Positions 34,724-44,832 of a stretch of 64,000 nt of DNA are shown piece by piece (position 1 is the stretch's first letter; each line of letters begins with the position of its first letter). Origin of the DNA: Orobanche coerulescens (lineage: Eukaryota; Streptophyta; Magnoliopsida; Lamiales; Orobanchaceae). The stretch covers positions 108,307,170 to 108,371,169 of the forward strand of contig CM065801.1 in the NCBI GenBank assembly GCA_033398695.1. The letters run 5' to 3'. Position numbers and translations under genes: made by a program. The notes under the pieces were generated by a model. That model was given only the letters and a program-made list of their open reading frames with translations. It was not told the origin of the DNA and did no database searches.

Positions 34724-36703
34724 TTTAATATCCGCATTTTTTCTTTTCCTTGTATTTTCATTTTTGGTGTATTTCTCGATCGTAGTGACCCTCGTGTACC
34801 TTTCAGTGTGTCCTTCCTGTCAACTATTGAACTGTATTCTCGTTATTGTTGTGCGGAACCGCCGTTTCGGGGTTGCCGTGGATCCATTTCGTGTTATTGG
34901 TTCCCAAATATTGATTCCTATCGTTTTTATTCTCTTTCCGGATCATTTTTATTATTTTGGGACCCAAAGGGGGTGTGGGCCGCGGCACAAGGTGTGTGCG
35001 CCGCGGCACACAAATTTCTTCAGTAGTTGGTCGAGCAAACTGTACTGTGTGCCGCGGCGCACCCATCCGGTGCCGCGGCACAGTGCCGAGTCAGTGCCGC
35101 GGCACATCCGTCCGGTGCCGCGGCACACTCGTGTGACATCTGCGACCAAAACCCGACTGTACCGGGTGCCGCGGCACACACAGGCTGTGCCGCGGCACAC
35201 TGTCGAACCCTGCGAGTAATTTTTGGCCTGTACCGCGGCACACCTCAGCTGTACCGCGGCACACAATGCAGTCAACCCTCTATAATTGTGTTGTTTTGAG
35301 CGTAAACAGCTCATTTCCTTCTTCCTTCTTCCATTGACGCGAGAGAGAGTGAGAGAGGAGGAGAGCTTCTCATCCTTATCAATTGAGGGGTTGATTTTTA
35401 TCATTTTTCTTCGGTTGTGGCTTAGGACAATCAATCCAACGCGTGTTGTACGGATCTTAGTACTTGAATCTCCAAAGGTAATATCTCTAGAACCCTATTT
35501 TCGATTAATTTGGGGGTTTTGGGATTTTCTTCCGATTCGTTTCGTTTTGTTGGTGGATTCATGATGAATATGATTAATCTTGTTGATATCATTAGTTTTC
35601 CTACGGATTCATGGTATATTTTTATAGTTTTGCGGAATCGAGAGGGTTTGGTTGTGGTCCGCCCTCGTTGTTATTTTGTGCGAATATACATGAATCGTAG
35701 GCGGGTTTTCGGGTGTATTCCATTTCCGTATTCGGCTAGAGTTGGTTGTAATTATGTTCTTCAAATCGTTAGGTTCGCTTCCGTTGATTCCTAGTGTTCT
35801 TCGGTGATTATCCTTTCCGTTCGTTGCGTCATCAAAATATTCAAGGCAAGTAATTCTTGGAAACCTTTATGCTTAACGTGAAATGATAATGTATATTGTG
35901 TGTGCTTTACTCACCTCGGGAGGGTCCGACGGGGCCTCGAGGGAATCTATGGCTTCGTCCTGGATTCATGAGTTTGATTCGCTAGCCAGCTCGGGAGGGT
36001 CCTTAGAGGCCTCGAGTGGGATTCGTGGCTTCGTCCCGGTCCTAGGTGACGTGTGGTGCTTGATTTGTTTTATGAATGTGGCCAGCTCGGGAGGGTCCTT
36101 AGAGGCCTCGAGTGGGATTCGTGGCTTCGTCCCGGTCCTAGGCAAATTGATTGTGACTGTTTGTTTCCGGAAAAGACATGTCTGGTTTTGGTTTTTGAAA
36201 TGATATTGGTGCATGTACTATGAAATGTGTAAGTGATTGGTTTGCCTTGATTACTTGTACTAGCGTAATTGCTAACCCCTTTGGGGACCCGTTTTGGGGA
36301 AATTCTTGTTATGGATTTCAGGTTATGATTATCCGGACGAGCGAGCACCGGAACAGTACGAGGATGTCGGCCAGGGTCGTTGACATGTGCATTTGGGTCG
36401 TCTTATATTCTCTGTCTAATTCGATATGGTTGTTTCCTATATTTATAAACTGATAGATTGTACTCGCGAGTACTTAGGCTTTTCAAATTCAAACTCCGTG
36501 TTGTGTTATTTTAAATTGCTATAATGTAGATTGTTACTCTTTTGGTCGGTTGTTCCGGGTGTATTTTTATGTGAGGTCTATTTGATTGTGTTTCCTCGCT
36601 AACCGAGATGGTAAGTCGAGGGATGTTCGATATTGTAGCCTGGTGGGTCCCATGTAGGGATTCACGGCGCTGTAATATACTCTGAATTTCTCGGGGTGTT
36701 ACA
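34724..36703 (+). repeat. Element A 3' LTR
   Basis: 1980 bp, complete, ending cggggtgttaca with atata duplicated after it. Array 34975-35268, presumed TATA box (35279-35286), 96-bp duplication at about 35982-36140, terminal hairpin gtgggtccc/gggattcac at 36643-36665. It shows the uninterrupted site of B (gattcgctagccagc, about 35976). Confidence 0.9.
34975..35268. promoter_or_regulatory. Palindrome array gtgccgcggcac, A 3' LTR
   Basis: About ten cores: five perfect gtgccgcggcac and the rest single-base variants such as gtaccgcggcac and gtgccgcggcgc. Better preserved than the 5' copy. Confidence 0.78.
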
Positions 36704-36967
36704 ATATATACCAATTTCTATTTTATTTTGTTTTATTTTATGCAGTATTATTTATTATATAGGGAAATAACCAATAACTACGGGTTAAACCCAATCTTCG
36801 CCCACTAAAACAAGCATATCTTATTTTGACAACTAACTATATATTTTTTTTCTAATTAATTACTACAAAATAAGTTTTTCCCCTTTTTCCGTGACTACTT
36901 TACCCTTGTCTATTATAAAACAATATATATTTTATTAGATAGCAAGATATAACAAATATATTACGAC
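36704..36967. other. Unannotated AT-rich DNA
   Basis: Begins with the atata target duplication of A. I see no gene or repeat structure in it. Confidence 0.5.
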
Positions 36968-36986
36968 TACGACCAAAGAAAGGTAA

Positions 36987-37679
36987 ATCAAACCAAACCA
37001 AACATACCCAGTATATCCCGCTCAGACAGGGTCTGGGGAGGGTAAGATGTACGCAGACCATGCCCCTACTTTTTACGGTAGGGAGGCTGTTTCCGTGAAG
37101 ACCCCGGCTTAGTGCACAGAACAGTATAGAGTGGTAAATACAAAGAAACATATCGTACGAAAAAGCTCACGACCATACCTGAGCACATGGTTTCATTCAC
37201 ATGAGACTTACCTAAGGGGACCTTGGCAACTGCACTCTCGATGAACGCTGCTCTAACCGAAGAGAGGTTGACTCTGCGCACAGCTCCCTGTAAAAAATAC
37301 ATCGCACGCAAAAGGCAGGGGGATCAAACATACAGTAAAAGTAAAAAGTGTAATGCTCTAGGTCAAAGCTAACCGAGACAACACAACCCTGACGCTATCA
37401 ACTACAACACCGCTCCCTACAAAAGCATCCACAACTCTAATCTGGCGCCTCCACGAGCACCTATCAACCGTCATGGTCTCAGAAAGATTTAAGGCTTCAA
37501 ATCTAATCTCAGTTGCTCCTCCCACGTACTCCTCGGTCTGCCTCTCCTCATCTCCCCGGCAATTAATAAACTCTCGATCCTCCTCACCGGAGCAGAAGCA
37601 TGCCTCCTGCGTACGTGGTCAAACCATCTCAATCTCCATTTCCTAGGTGAAACTGAAGAACGTCTCTGTATGCAGCGTT
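36987..37679 (-). mobile_element. 5'-truncated RTE-type LINE, minus strand
   Basis: Bounded by a perfect 19-bp target duplication (36968-36986 and 37680-37698). Minus-strand translation of 37490-37650 gives WRLRWFDHVRRRHASAPVRR and RGRPRSTWEEQLRLDL, the C-terminal end of plant RTE-type reverse transcriptases. The 3' UTR (about 36990-37110) carries the conserved gggtctggggaggg and ctgcgta blocks shared with plant SINEs. The tail is tttgg repeats rather than the more usual ttg. The 90% nearer the 5' end of a full LINE is missing. Confidence 0.8.
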
Positions 37680-37698
37680 TACGACCAAAGAAAGGTAA

Positions 37699-38330
37699 TC
37701 ATCTCAAATTCAGAAAATTGTTGTGCCCACTTTTAACATATACAAAACCAAAGATAATTTTCACCAAAAGTTCATGGATTATAGCTGAAGAAAAATAAAC
37801 TACTTTTTTAGAGTAAAATGTTGTTCTTTCTTTAGTGTAATACAGTTCAATCCAAAGCCCAGTGCATTATTCTTATAAATATTTTCTATTACTTCCCGCT
37901 TCTTCTCTGTCACTTCGTAATGAAGCAAATCAGAAGCCGTTTACAAGAAATATACTGATTAAAATAAATTAAAACTTGAGTACCTAACCAAAATAAAACA
38001 AAAGGATAGTGGAACATTCATTGTGCCTTGTCAATTCTCATGAAATCAATTGATCTAAAATAAAACAACTATTTAATATGTTATTATGGTCAGCGCTCGT
38101 ACATTGAATTGGTTTTCTTGGTTATGATGCAAAGATATAAATCTTGATATCACCCAATATTATTAATAAAATTTCAAACGTCTTTTGTTCATCTTGTTTT
38201 TTTAATGAGGATGGTTTGGGGTAGAGAAGTAATACTCTTGCATGTCCTGGTTATATATATGAGTTTTTTAACTGGAATATTGGAATTTGGTTGTAATTGA
38301 GTTTCACTATACTGCATATGTAATATTATT
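37699..38330. other. AT-rich DNA without recognised features
   Basis: Non-coding on both strands as far as I can see. No terminal repeats or motifs found. Confidence 0.5.
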
Positions 38331-38504
38331 AATTTAGTAGGTAATGTTATTACGCACTTAGATAATATTACTAGTTTTTTTAGATAATACTATTACCCAT
38401 ATAGGTAATTGTGGGAATGAACGAGGCATAATTTTGATGGTTGTATTTCTGGTATATTTGTTATGATTTTGTAGTTTAAGAATGGTTTGTGGGTGCCTGT
38501 AACT

Positions 38505-38945
38505 TAGTTAATCATTTTTCATATTTCTGTATGAACTAGTGGTTTGAGTTTTTCAAATTTAATTGGACGAATATGTGATTTATGATTTGGGCATTTCACT
38601 ATAATTATCACGAAAAATAATATTATCAAGACAAGTAGAAATTTAACCATTATAAGTGTTGATATTATTTGAATAAGTAATTTTTTAAACCACTATTATG
38701 GAGTTATGGTAGAGATAATTACTTGGTTGCTCCTTTTCTAGGTTTCTGGTTGAACATGTGACCTAGGTTTCACAAATTTAATTAGATGAATGTGTGATTG
38801 TGGTCTAAATATTTACTATATTTGTCATGATAAATAATATTAGTATCGGTGCAAGCAATGGTACTATCAACATAGGTAATGATATTATCTGAATAACAAA
38901 TTTTTAAACACTATTGTGGAGTTGTGTAGAGATTAATTAGTTGGG
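38505..38945. repeat. Two-unit tandem repeat of about 215 bp
   Basis: Diverged units share tttctgg/atgaac, tttcaaatttaatt(g/a)ga(c/t)gaatatgtgatt and the end tggagtt(a/g)tg..gagat. Upstream (38330-38430) are related short repeats of taatattatt type. Confidence 0.6.
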
Positions 38946-40028
38946 TGGTATTCGAGAGTGAGAAAGTGAGCAGAGAGATGGGTGGGTGAAATATTGAATA
39001 TTAGTATCGATTGCTTGAGGATTCTAGAGAAAAATGAGGTAGAGTGTGGAGGGGGTACAATATTGAAGTTGATATCAATTACTTAATGTGGTAATTTGAG
39101 AGAGAGAGAGAGAGAGGGAGAGAGAGAGAGAGGGAGAGAGAGAGAGAGAGTAGATATAGCGAAGGTGGAATAACAACTTGGATGGTGGTACTGATTATTT
39201 GGATGATAATTCTTAAGTGTGAAAGTGAGTATAGAGATGGGAAAGTAAAATGTTGAATGTTGGTATTGATTACGTGGGTGGTAATTTAAGAGAGAGATAG
39301 TGTGTATAGAAGTGAGAGAGTAAAAAGTTGAATGTGGTACCGATTACTTGGGATGATAATTCTAGAGAGAAAAAGTGAGGAGAGAGGGGAAGGAACAGGT
39401 TGAATGTTGGTACTGACTACTTGTGTGGTAATTCTAGAGAGGAAAATGTGTGGAGAGATGGAGGAGTAAAATATTGAATATTAGTACCGATCATTTGAGG
39501 TGGTAATTTTAGAGAGATAAAGTGGGTAGAGAGAGGGGAGAAGTATAAAGTTGGATGTTGGTACTAATTACTTGGGTTGATAATTTTAGAGGAAGAAAGT
39601 GGGTAGTGAGATAAAAAAGTTGAACGTTGATACGATTACTTTAGGTGTTAATTTTGGATAGAGAAATAGGGAGTAAAAAGTTGAATGTTCGTATCGATTA
39701 TTTGTGGTGGTAATTCTAGAGTGAGAAAGTGAGTAGGGAGATGAGTGAGTGAAAAGTTGAATCTTGATACCCATTTACTTTGGTTCATAATTCATGAGAT
39801 ATAAAATGGATGGAGATATGAGGAGTAAAATATTGAATGTTGGTACCGATTACTTAGGGTGATAATTCACGAGAGAGAAAGTGGATAGAGAGATGGGGTA
39901 AAAATTTGAATGTTGGTACGATTACTGGAGTGACAATTCATGAGAGAAAAAGTGGGTAGAGAGCTGGGGGAGTAAAAAGTTGAATTTTGATACCAATTAC
40001 AGGGGTGGTAACTCTAGAGTGATAAAGT
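38946..40028. repeat. Minisatellite of about 75-80-bp units, roughly 14 copies
   Basis: Recurring unit: ttgaatgttggtaccgatta, then ctt(g)ggtggtaattct, then agagagaaagtg(g/a)gtagagag and a gggagtaaaa end. Units are diverged and vary in length; one contains an expanded GA run (39099-39150). Non-coding; the short frames are incidental. It ends abruptly against the truncated Copia LTR at 40029. Confidence 0.8.
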
Positions 40029-40335
40029 GACCTGCTACTTACCCATCAAGCTGCATTTTGAGGTTTACACATACCGACAAGTGTCATGGATCGAACTGCT
40101 CTAATGACTAACTTAATGTCACAAGCACATCGTGTACTGAACTCTCAAGTCAAAGGTTCACACATACCTATCATAACCTTACGATTCAGTTATTGACTAT
40201 CTTAGAATGAATACCATGTGACTGAATCGAGGCGAGTCGTATCCGAGTATACTAATCTCATTAGCATACCTATAATGAATGCTCTCATTACTCCTAAGTG
40301 AAGACATGTACATGTCTAAGTCTTTACTAAACTTA
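40029..40335 (-). repeat. Copia-type LTR copy 3, left part
   Basis: Homologous to 4699-4995 of copy 2 (gacctgctactt onward). Truncated at left by the minisatellite and interrupted at right by a CACTA element after the target TTA (40333-40335). Confidence 0.7.
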
Positions 40336-40866
40336 CACTACTAAAAAATGGGCTTTACTGACATCAAAAAACTGTCACTAAACCCTTTTAGTGACACACA
40401 TAAAATGTGTCAGTAATCCGGCAGTCAAAACGCAGTGACACCATTTTATAGTGTCACTAAAACTGGTGTCAGTAGTCTGTGTTACACAAATGTAACTATA
40501 TTTCGATACGACTATTTCAGTATCTTCCAATAAATATTACATGTCACTACGCCGTCACACTATAGTGTGAATATACAATGACACAATAATGTGAGCAAAT
40601 AGTAATAGTATTTCAGTGTCACTAAATTGATAATTTAATTAATTTTATTTTTATAATTAAATATGTACTGAAAATCACATATGAATTTATATATTAAAAT
40701 GCCACATATTTTTGATGCTGCAACAATATTTGATCAAGTCTAAATAAAAAATATTTCATTAACCATTAGCATCAGTATCCTTAATAGTTGCAAAGTACAA
40801 AATATCACATCGCAAAACCATGAGGCCTAGCTTACAATACAATTCAAAAGCAAAGGATAGAAAGAC

Positions 40867-41519
40867 TCATATTTCTTGTCCTGCATAATTCTCGATGACT
40901 AGCCTTCTTTTCGCACATCGGATATCAAACAACCAAATTTGTCTTGGATTTTCCGCGGCACAAAATGGAAAAGTTAATCTCCCTTGCGACAAGATACACA
41001 ATGAAGCAAACATAAGCAGCCGCAAAGCTAATACTATAGCGGTAAACAGCACACCACTCCCTTCAGACGAGAAAAAATCCACTATTAGATATCCGTTGAT
41101 CATTATTACCAGGGCTGCCACAAGTCATGATATAACCTACAAAGCAAAAACACGGCTGAGTTTTACACTTCTGTTTTTGTAAATATAATATAGCTCTTTC
41201 ATATAAAATAACTATGTGGCGATACTAAAGGTCAACAAGGGGAAACATAATGAACTCCCCAAAATACGGAGTATTAGATATAATACCATTCAGTTCGATT
41301 AAAACTCACAGACAAAAATGACATGCAAATTCAATACATTTCCAACATAAAAGAAAAAAAAATGGGCGGGTGGAGGGGGGGTTCCTGAAGAACAGTGCCC
41401 ATTTTGAAAAGGCCCATGACTTCCTCCTTGGAAAGCAGGCAAAGCAGAGGAATCATAGCAAAAGGGATCTGAATTGACTGCAGCACATTAAGCCATTGTT
41501 CTGCGTATAATATGAGCAA
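40867..41519 (-). pseudogene. NRAMP metal-transporter gene fragment (two exons)
   Basis: Two minus-strand blocks match the C-terminal part of plant NRAMP divalent-metal transporters, multi-pass membrane proteins that move iron and manganese. The first (about 41380-41519) reads EQWLNVLQSIQIPFAMIPLL then LLSKEEVMG. The second (exon start about 41136) reads VIS*LVAALVIMINGYLIVDFF. They are consecutive in NRAMPs and separated here by an intron-like interval with an intact acceptor (ttgtag/gtt), so genomic DNA rather than mRNA was captured. An in-frame TGA replaces a conserved Trp (about 41124), and after SSEGSG the sequence drifts. Non-functional fragment. Confidence 0.75.
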
Positions 41520-41574
41520 ATTGAAAGCTACAGCAATTAATTGTGCAGCTTAAAACAAATTAGTAATTAAGTGA

Positions 41575-41580
<6 letters not shown>

Positions 41581-41610
<30 letters not shown>
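41581..41610. repeat. (AG)n microsatellite
   Basis: About 15 AG units inside the CACTA element. Confidence 0.9.
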
Positions 41611-41613
<3 letters not shown>

Positions 41614-41929
41614 TTAATAAAAGGCATGGATAGGAGTTCATTCAAGTGATACGAATTCCAAATCCACAGCAACTGGCTCACCCAGTTTCAGTCAAAGAAT
41701 ACACAAATGGTTGAAGAAGAAGATAGGAACCTGGATTTTAGTGTAGTAGAGAACAGAAAAATATTCAGATACAGAACGCAGAGGAGGAGAGAACTACAAA
41801 AATACAGGAAGATATTGGTCATCCAAAGTAGTTCGAGAATTACAAAAAAAATAGTGAGTTCAATAAAAAGAGGAGAGAACTACTGTTTTCAGTAATGAAA
41901 TTTAATCATACAAAGCATATTGCTTGGTT

Positions 41930-42043
41930 TGTCATTATGGTGTTAACTAATTTTAGACAATTAAACGACACTATAATCTTCATGCCACCGACCCCAACAT
42001 AGTTGGGATTAAGGTGCTGTTGATGATGATGATGATGATGATG
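41930..42043 (+). mobile_element. 114-bp non-LTR retroinsertion (LINE/SINE 3' end)
   Basis: Flanked by a perfect 18-bp duplication, aaagcatattgcttggtt (41912-41929 and 42044-42061). It contains the plant non-LTR 3'-end block ccgaccccaac...agttgggattaagg and ends in (gat)n. Too short for a promoter, so probably a severely 5'-truncated insertion. Confidence 0.8.
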
Positions 42044-42061
42044 AAAGCATATTGCTTGGTT

Positions 42062-43009
42062 ATAAAAGTAGTCACCACCTAAATCTCCTTTAAATATATC
42101 CATACCAATGTCTCTTTAGGAACTCCAAAAGTCTCTATCTTTAAGAAGTGGCTCATCTCCATTCCTTCATGTTTCTATATCTATTTTCTATATTATACGA
42201 GATGCAAGCCTACATCAAATAAAGACTAAGCTAGGAGTATGAACGACCAACAACATATGGGTGAGTTGACGCCATTTCCCATATGGAGTTTCGTGACCTT
42301 GATATAAAATCATATGTTACTTAAAATTTAACAAATTCCATACATACAAACTCAAAAGTCAAAACACAGGTATAACAAGCCAAATCCGTAATCAAACAAC
42401 TATATATCAATGCCAAAGAAACTCATTTCCACAAATTAGGAAAGATTGTCTGAGACGTGTTAAGAGAAACTGGATGTGAGCCAAGGAAAATTTGAGGCCC
42501 TCTAACCTATAGAATATAAAAGGGAACTTATTAAAGTTGATATAGGCAACAAGAAATCAGCACAATTCGATGTAGCAGACCTATACAGTAGATATATTTT
42601 TACAAGGACTGTTTGATCACTTGAGAAAATAAAAAAACACTACTTCCAGAAAACATACCTTTCAGGCAACTTCATAATATGAAAACAGAACTGCCGCATT
42701 GCTATTTCCTGGTCACAAGGGATCTTATCACCCAAAATATCATCATTTGTCTGACCAACTGTGCCTCGTGACTCTCCTGAAATGTTTACACTATTCAAGG
42801 TTGAGGGGACTAGTTGATGACTACCACGACAAAAATTCAAGTAGAATAAATCTGCCACAAAACCTCAGGCACTGAGTAAAGAATCAAAAAATGTACTTGG
42901 ACAGTTTTTCCACCATTCAGAATTGCACCAGCTTTTTACAATAATTTCCATAGATGGAAAAGATGCAAATGACCAAAACTTTATCAGAATTTCATATTAT
43001 TATCATATT
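42062..43009. other. CACTA interior without recognised gene
   Basis: AT-rich. A minus-strand frame at 42640-42858 has a compact ending (DQEIAMRQFCFHIMKLPERY) that could be another captured exon, but I do not recognise it. Confidence 0.35.
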
Positions 43010-43400
43010 TCATGCCTCAAACCCTGAAGATATCATAATTTCAGAAAATACAATCCATCATTGAATTTCAAGTTTCAACCTCCTAAAACTAGAGCATATG
43101 CTCCAGGGGTCGCTTAAACACAAATGGGATCAAAATTTCAAATTATCCTCATAGTTCATGCCTCAAACCCTTTCAGAATATACAAGCCAGCATTGGGTCA
43201 TTATTCTCCAGTTTTATTCTCTTAAAACTAGAGCATATGTTCCAGTGGTGGATTAAACACAAATAGGATCAGAATATCATAGTTCATGCCTCAAACCCTC
43301 AGGATATCATAATTTCAAAACATACAAGCAATCATTGGATCCTAAAACTAGAGCATATGTTCCAGTGGCGGTTTGAAATAGCAATCATGTAGTTCATCAC
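43010..43400. repeat. Three-unit tandem repeat of about 110-130 bp
   Basis: Units share ttcatgcctcaaaccct, atatcataatttca and cctaaaactagagcatatgt(t)ccag. Non-coding, within the CACTA element. Confidence 0.75.
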
Positions 43401-43624
43401 ATATGTCTAAGCCGTCTAATACTTAGAATAGCACATTCAAGTGGTTGCCGTAAACACCAAAATTGCATATCATTAACGCCTTTTTCATCATTTAAGCACC
43501 TATTAACCCATAAACCATAAGCACTCTTGCACCAGCCCATAATTACAGCAAAATTCGAGCATTAAACACTTAAGTAAGATAATTGAAGAATTATCAGAGA
43601 AGACCTATTTTAGGAGACATTTAG

Positions 43625-44123
43625 CCTCATTGTTAACCTCCATCTTCACAAAATCGGGCTGCTAAAGAAACCCCCCGGTGCCAGGATCACTTGCTAGCTT
43701 AACCCACATCTCCAACCCGAACGTCTCCCCAAACGGGCCTGCACCTGCCCCCTACGGGGCCTAGAGCTACAAGTCAAAGCCGCCTCAGCATCGGAGATCT
43801 TGGACATAAGGAACTCATTGTTGGGGTCAATTTCGATCCCTTCTTGTAGGAAGAGGCAACATTGTTGTAACTATTGAGTCCCATATGCGCCACACCTACT
43901 CCCAGCGAGTAGCCCATGCTCCAATCGGGCTTGGGCTCTATGGTGTTCTGTGCATCAGTAAGGGCTTCGGAGAATTTTTTGAGCGAGGAGCAGCGGATCG
44001 ATTGGAGTAGAGGACGTGGTTGGTGGGGGCCAAGTTGATAGCATCCGTAAAGTGGCGAACGGCATCGTTGAGGTTGCTGGAGAAGTAAATGGAATTGCAT
44101 TTGGCCTTTGCTTCGTCTGCCAT
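43625..44123 (-). pseudogene. HOP/STI1 co-chaperone gene fragment
   Basis: From ATG at 44123 (minus) the frame encodes the first TPR motifs of the Hsp70-Hsp90 organising protein: DAVRHFTDAINLAPTNHVLY then SNRSAA. A small indel near 43990 shifts the frame to FSEALTDAQNTIEPKPDWSM, and later stretches (MGLNSYNN, ASSYKKGSKL) need further shifts. Beyond it, a third frame still reads EMWVKLASDPGTGGFL, a stop, and QPDFVKM, the STI1-type segment after TPR1. The preceding 44124-44340 resembles a 5' UTR. In the intact protein TPR1 binds the Hsp70 C-terminus in the cytosol. Here at least three lesions make it a dead fragment. Confidence 0.8.
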
Positions 44124-44561
44124 TATCGAATGAATTATTGGGGGTTGGTTAAGCAGAGAATTAGGGAATCGGGAAAGATGCAGTAGTAGTAACTTTATCT
44201 GTTATCGAAGAAAATAAATAATGAGGCATGTTTTTGACGGAGTCGATGGGTGAGGGAAGGAGGGGCGAGAGAGTTCTAAGACTCTACACGAGACTGAGAG
44301 GGAAAGGGTTTCTGGAAGTTCGACGAAAACCTAATGCATCATTAATAAATAATATCTTCAGTGACAGGATTTACTTAGAATTTTATTATTGATACGTTAG
44401 TGTCAGGAATTACTAATACGTATATTAGTGATATGCCGGTGTAAGTAATCAGTGACACTTAGATGCTAAATACAAAAATTAATCTAATTTTTTATATTTA
44501 ATGACACATAACAAACAACTATCAGAACGCAAGTGTCACTAATGCCCTTTTTTTAGTAGTG

Positions 44562-44832
44562 TTAGTGCCCAGTTAAGTTTTATTAACTTGTGTACAAGTT
44601 AAGCAATTGAGTTCCAAACACTTTAGTGCTAAAACTGTTATCTCATGAGGAGTGGAATTTCCTACTCAATTGCATGGAAGTTATTTCTATTTATTTACCA
44701 AATTAGGAATGCCAATGAAATACAATAAATAGAGATATAACAAATGTATTTTTATTTAATAATAATTCATAATTATATATAAACGCCAAACTCTCTCATC
44801 CTCAGAGTGGAATTCGAGGTCATATTATAACA
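44562..44832 (-). repeat. Copia-type LTR copy 3, right part
   Basis: Resumes exactly at the TTA duplication and continues through cccagttaagtttt to the gtggaattcgagg...ataaca terminus, matching copies 1 and 2. Confidence 0.7.

Larger units (their letters stand above)
7760..36703 (+). mobile_element. Element A: Ty3/Gypsy chromovirus (Tekay/Del-like), interrupted
   Basis: Complete LTR retrotransposon whose 5' LTR is split by element B. It is flanked by a 5-bp target duplication, atata, at 7755-7759 and 36704-36708. LTRs of about 1.95-1.98 kb begin tgtaatatcc (mutated to tttaatatcc in the 3' copy) and end ggggtgttaca. The order is 5' LTR (7760-8992 plus 29147-29864), PBS at 29870, gag, protease, RT, RNase H, integrase, chromodomain-like tail, PPT, 3' LTR (34724-36703). 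The internal region is broken by stops and indels, so the copy is probably not autonomous. Without the inserted B the element is about 8.8 kb. Confidence 0.9.
40336..44561 (-). mobile_element. CACTA transposon carrying host gene fragments (Pack-CACTA)
   Basis: 4226 bp with CACTA termini: cactactaaaaaatgggc at left and the complementary gccctttttttagtagtg at right. It is flanked by a 3-bp duplication TTA (40333-40335 and 44562-44564), and the empty site is visible in the other LTR copies near 4990 and 3205. Subterminal regions (about 40360-40620 and 44370-44555) contain many gtgtcacta/tagtgacac motifs in both orientations, as expected for transposase-binding repeats. No transposase gene is visible, so it is non-autonomous. 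It carries NRAMP and HOP/STI1 fragments, both on the minus strand, and a small retroinsertion. Confidence 0.88.

Noticed and set aside
39586..39774. 62-residue minus-strand ORF
   Set aside because: Read from the minisatellite; not preserved in adjacent units.
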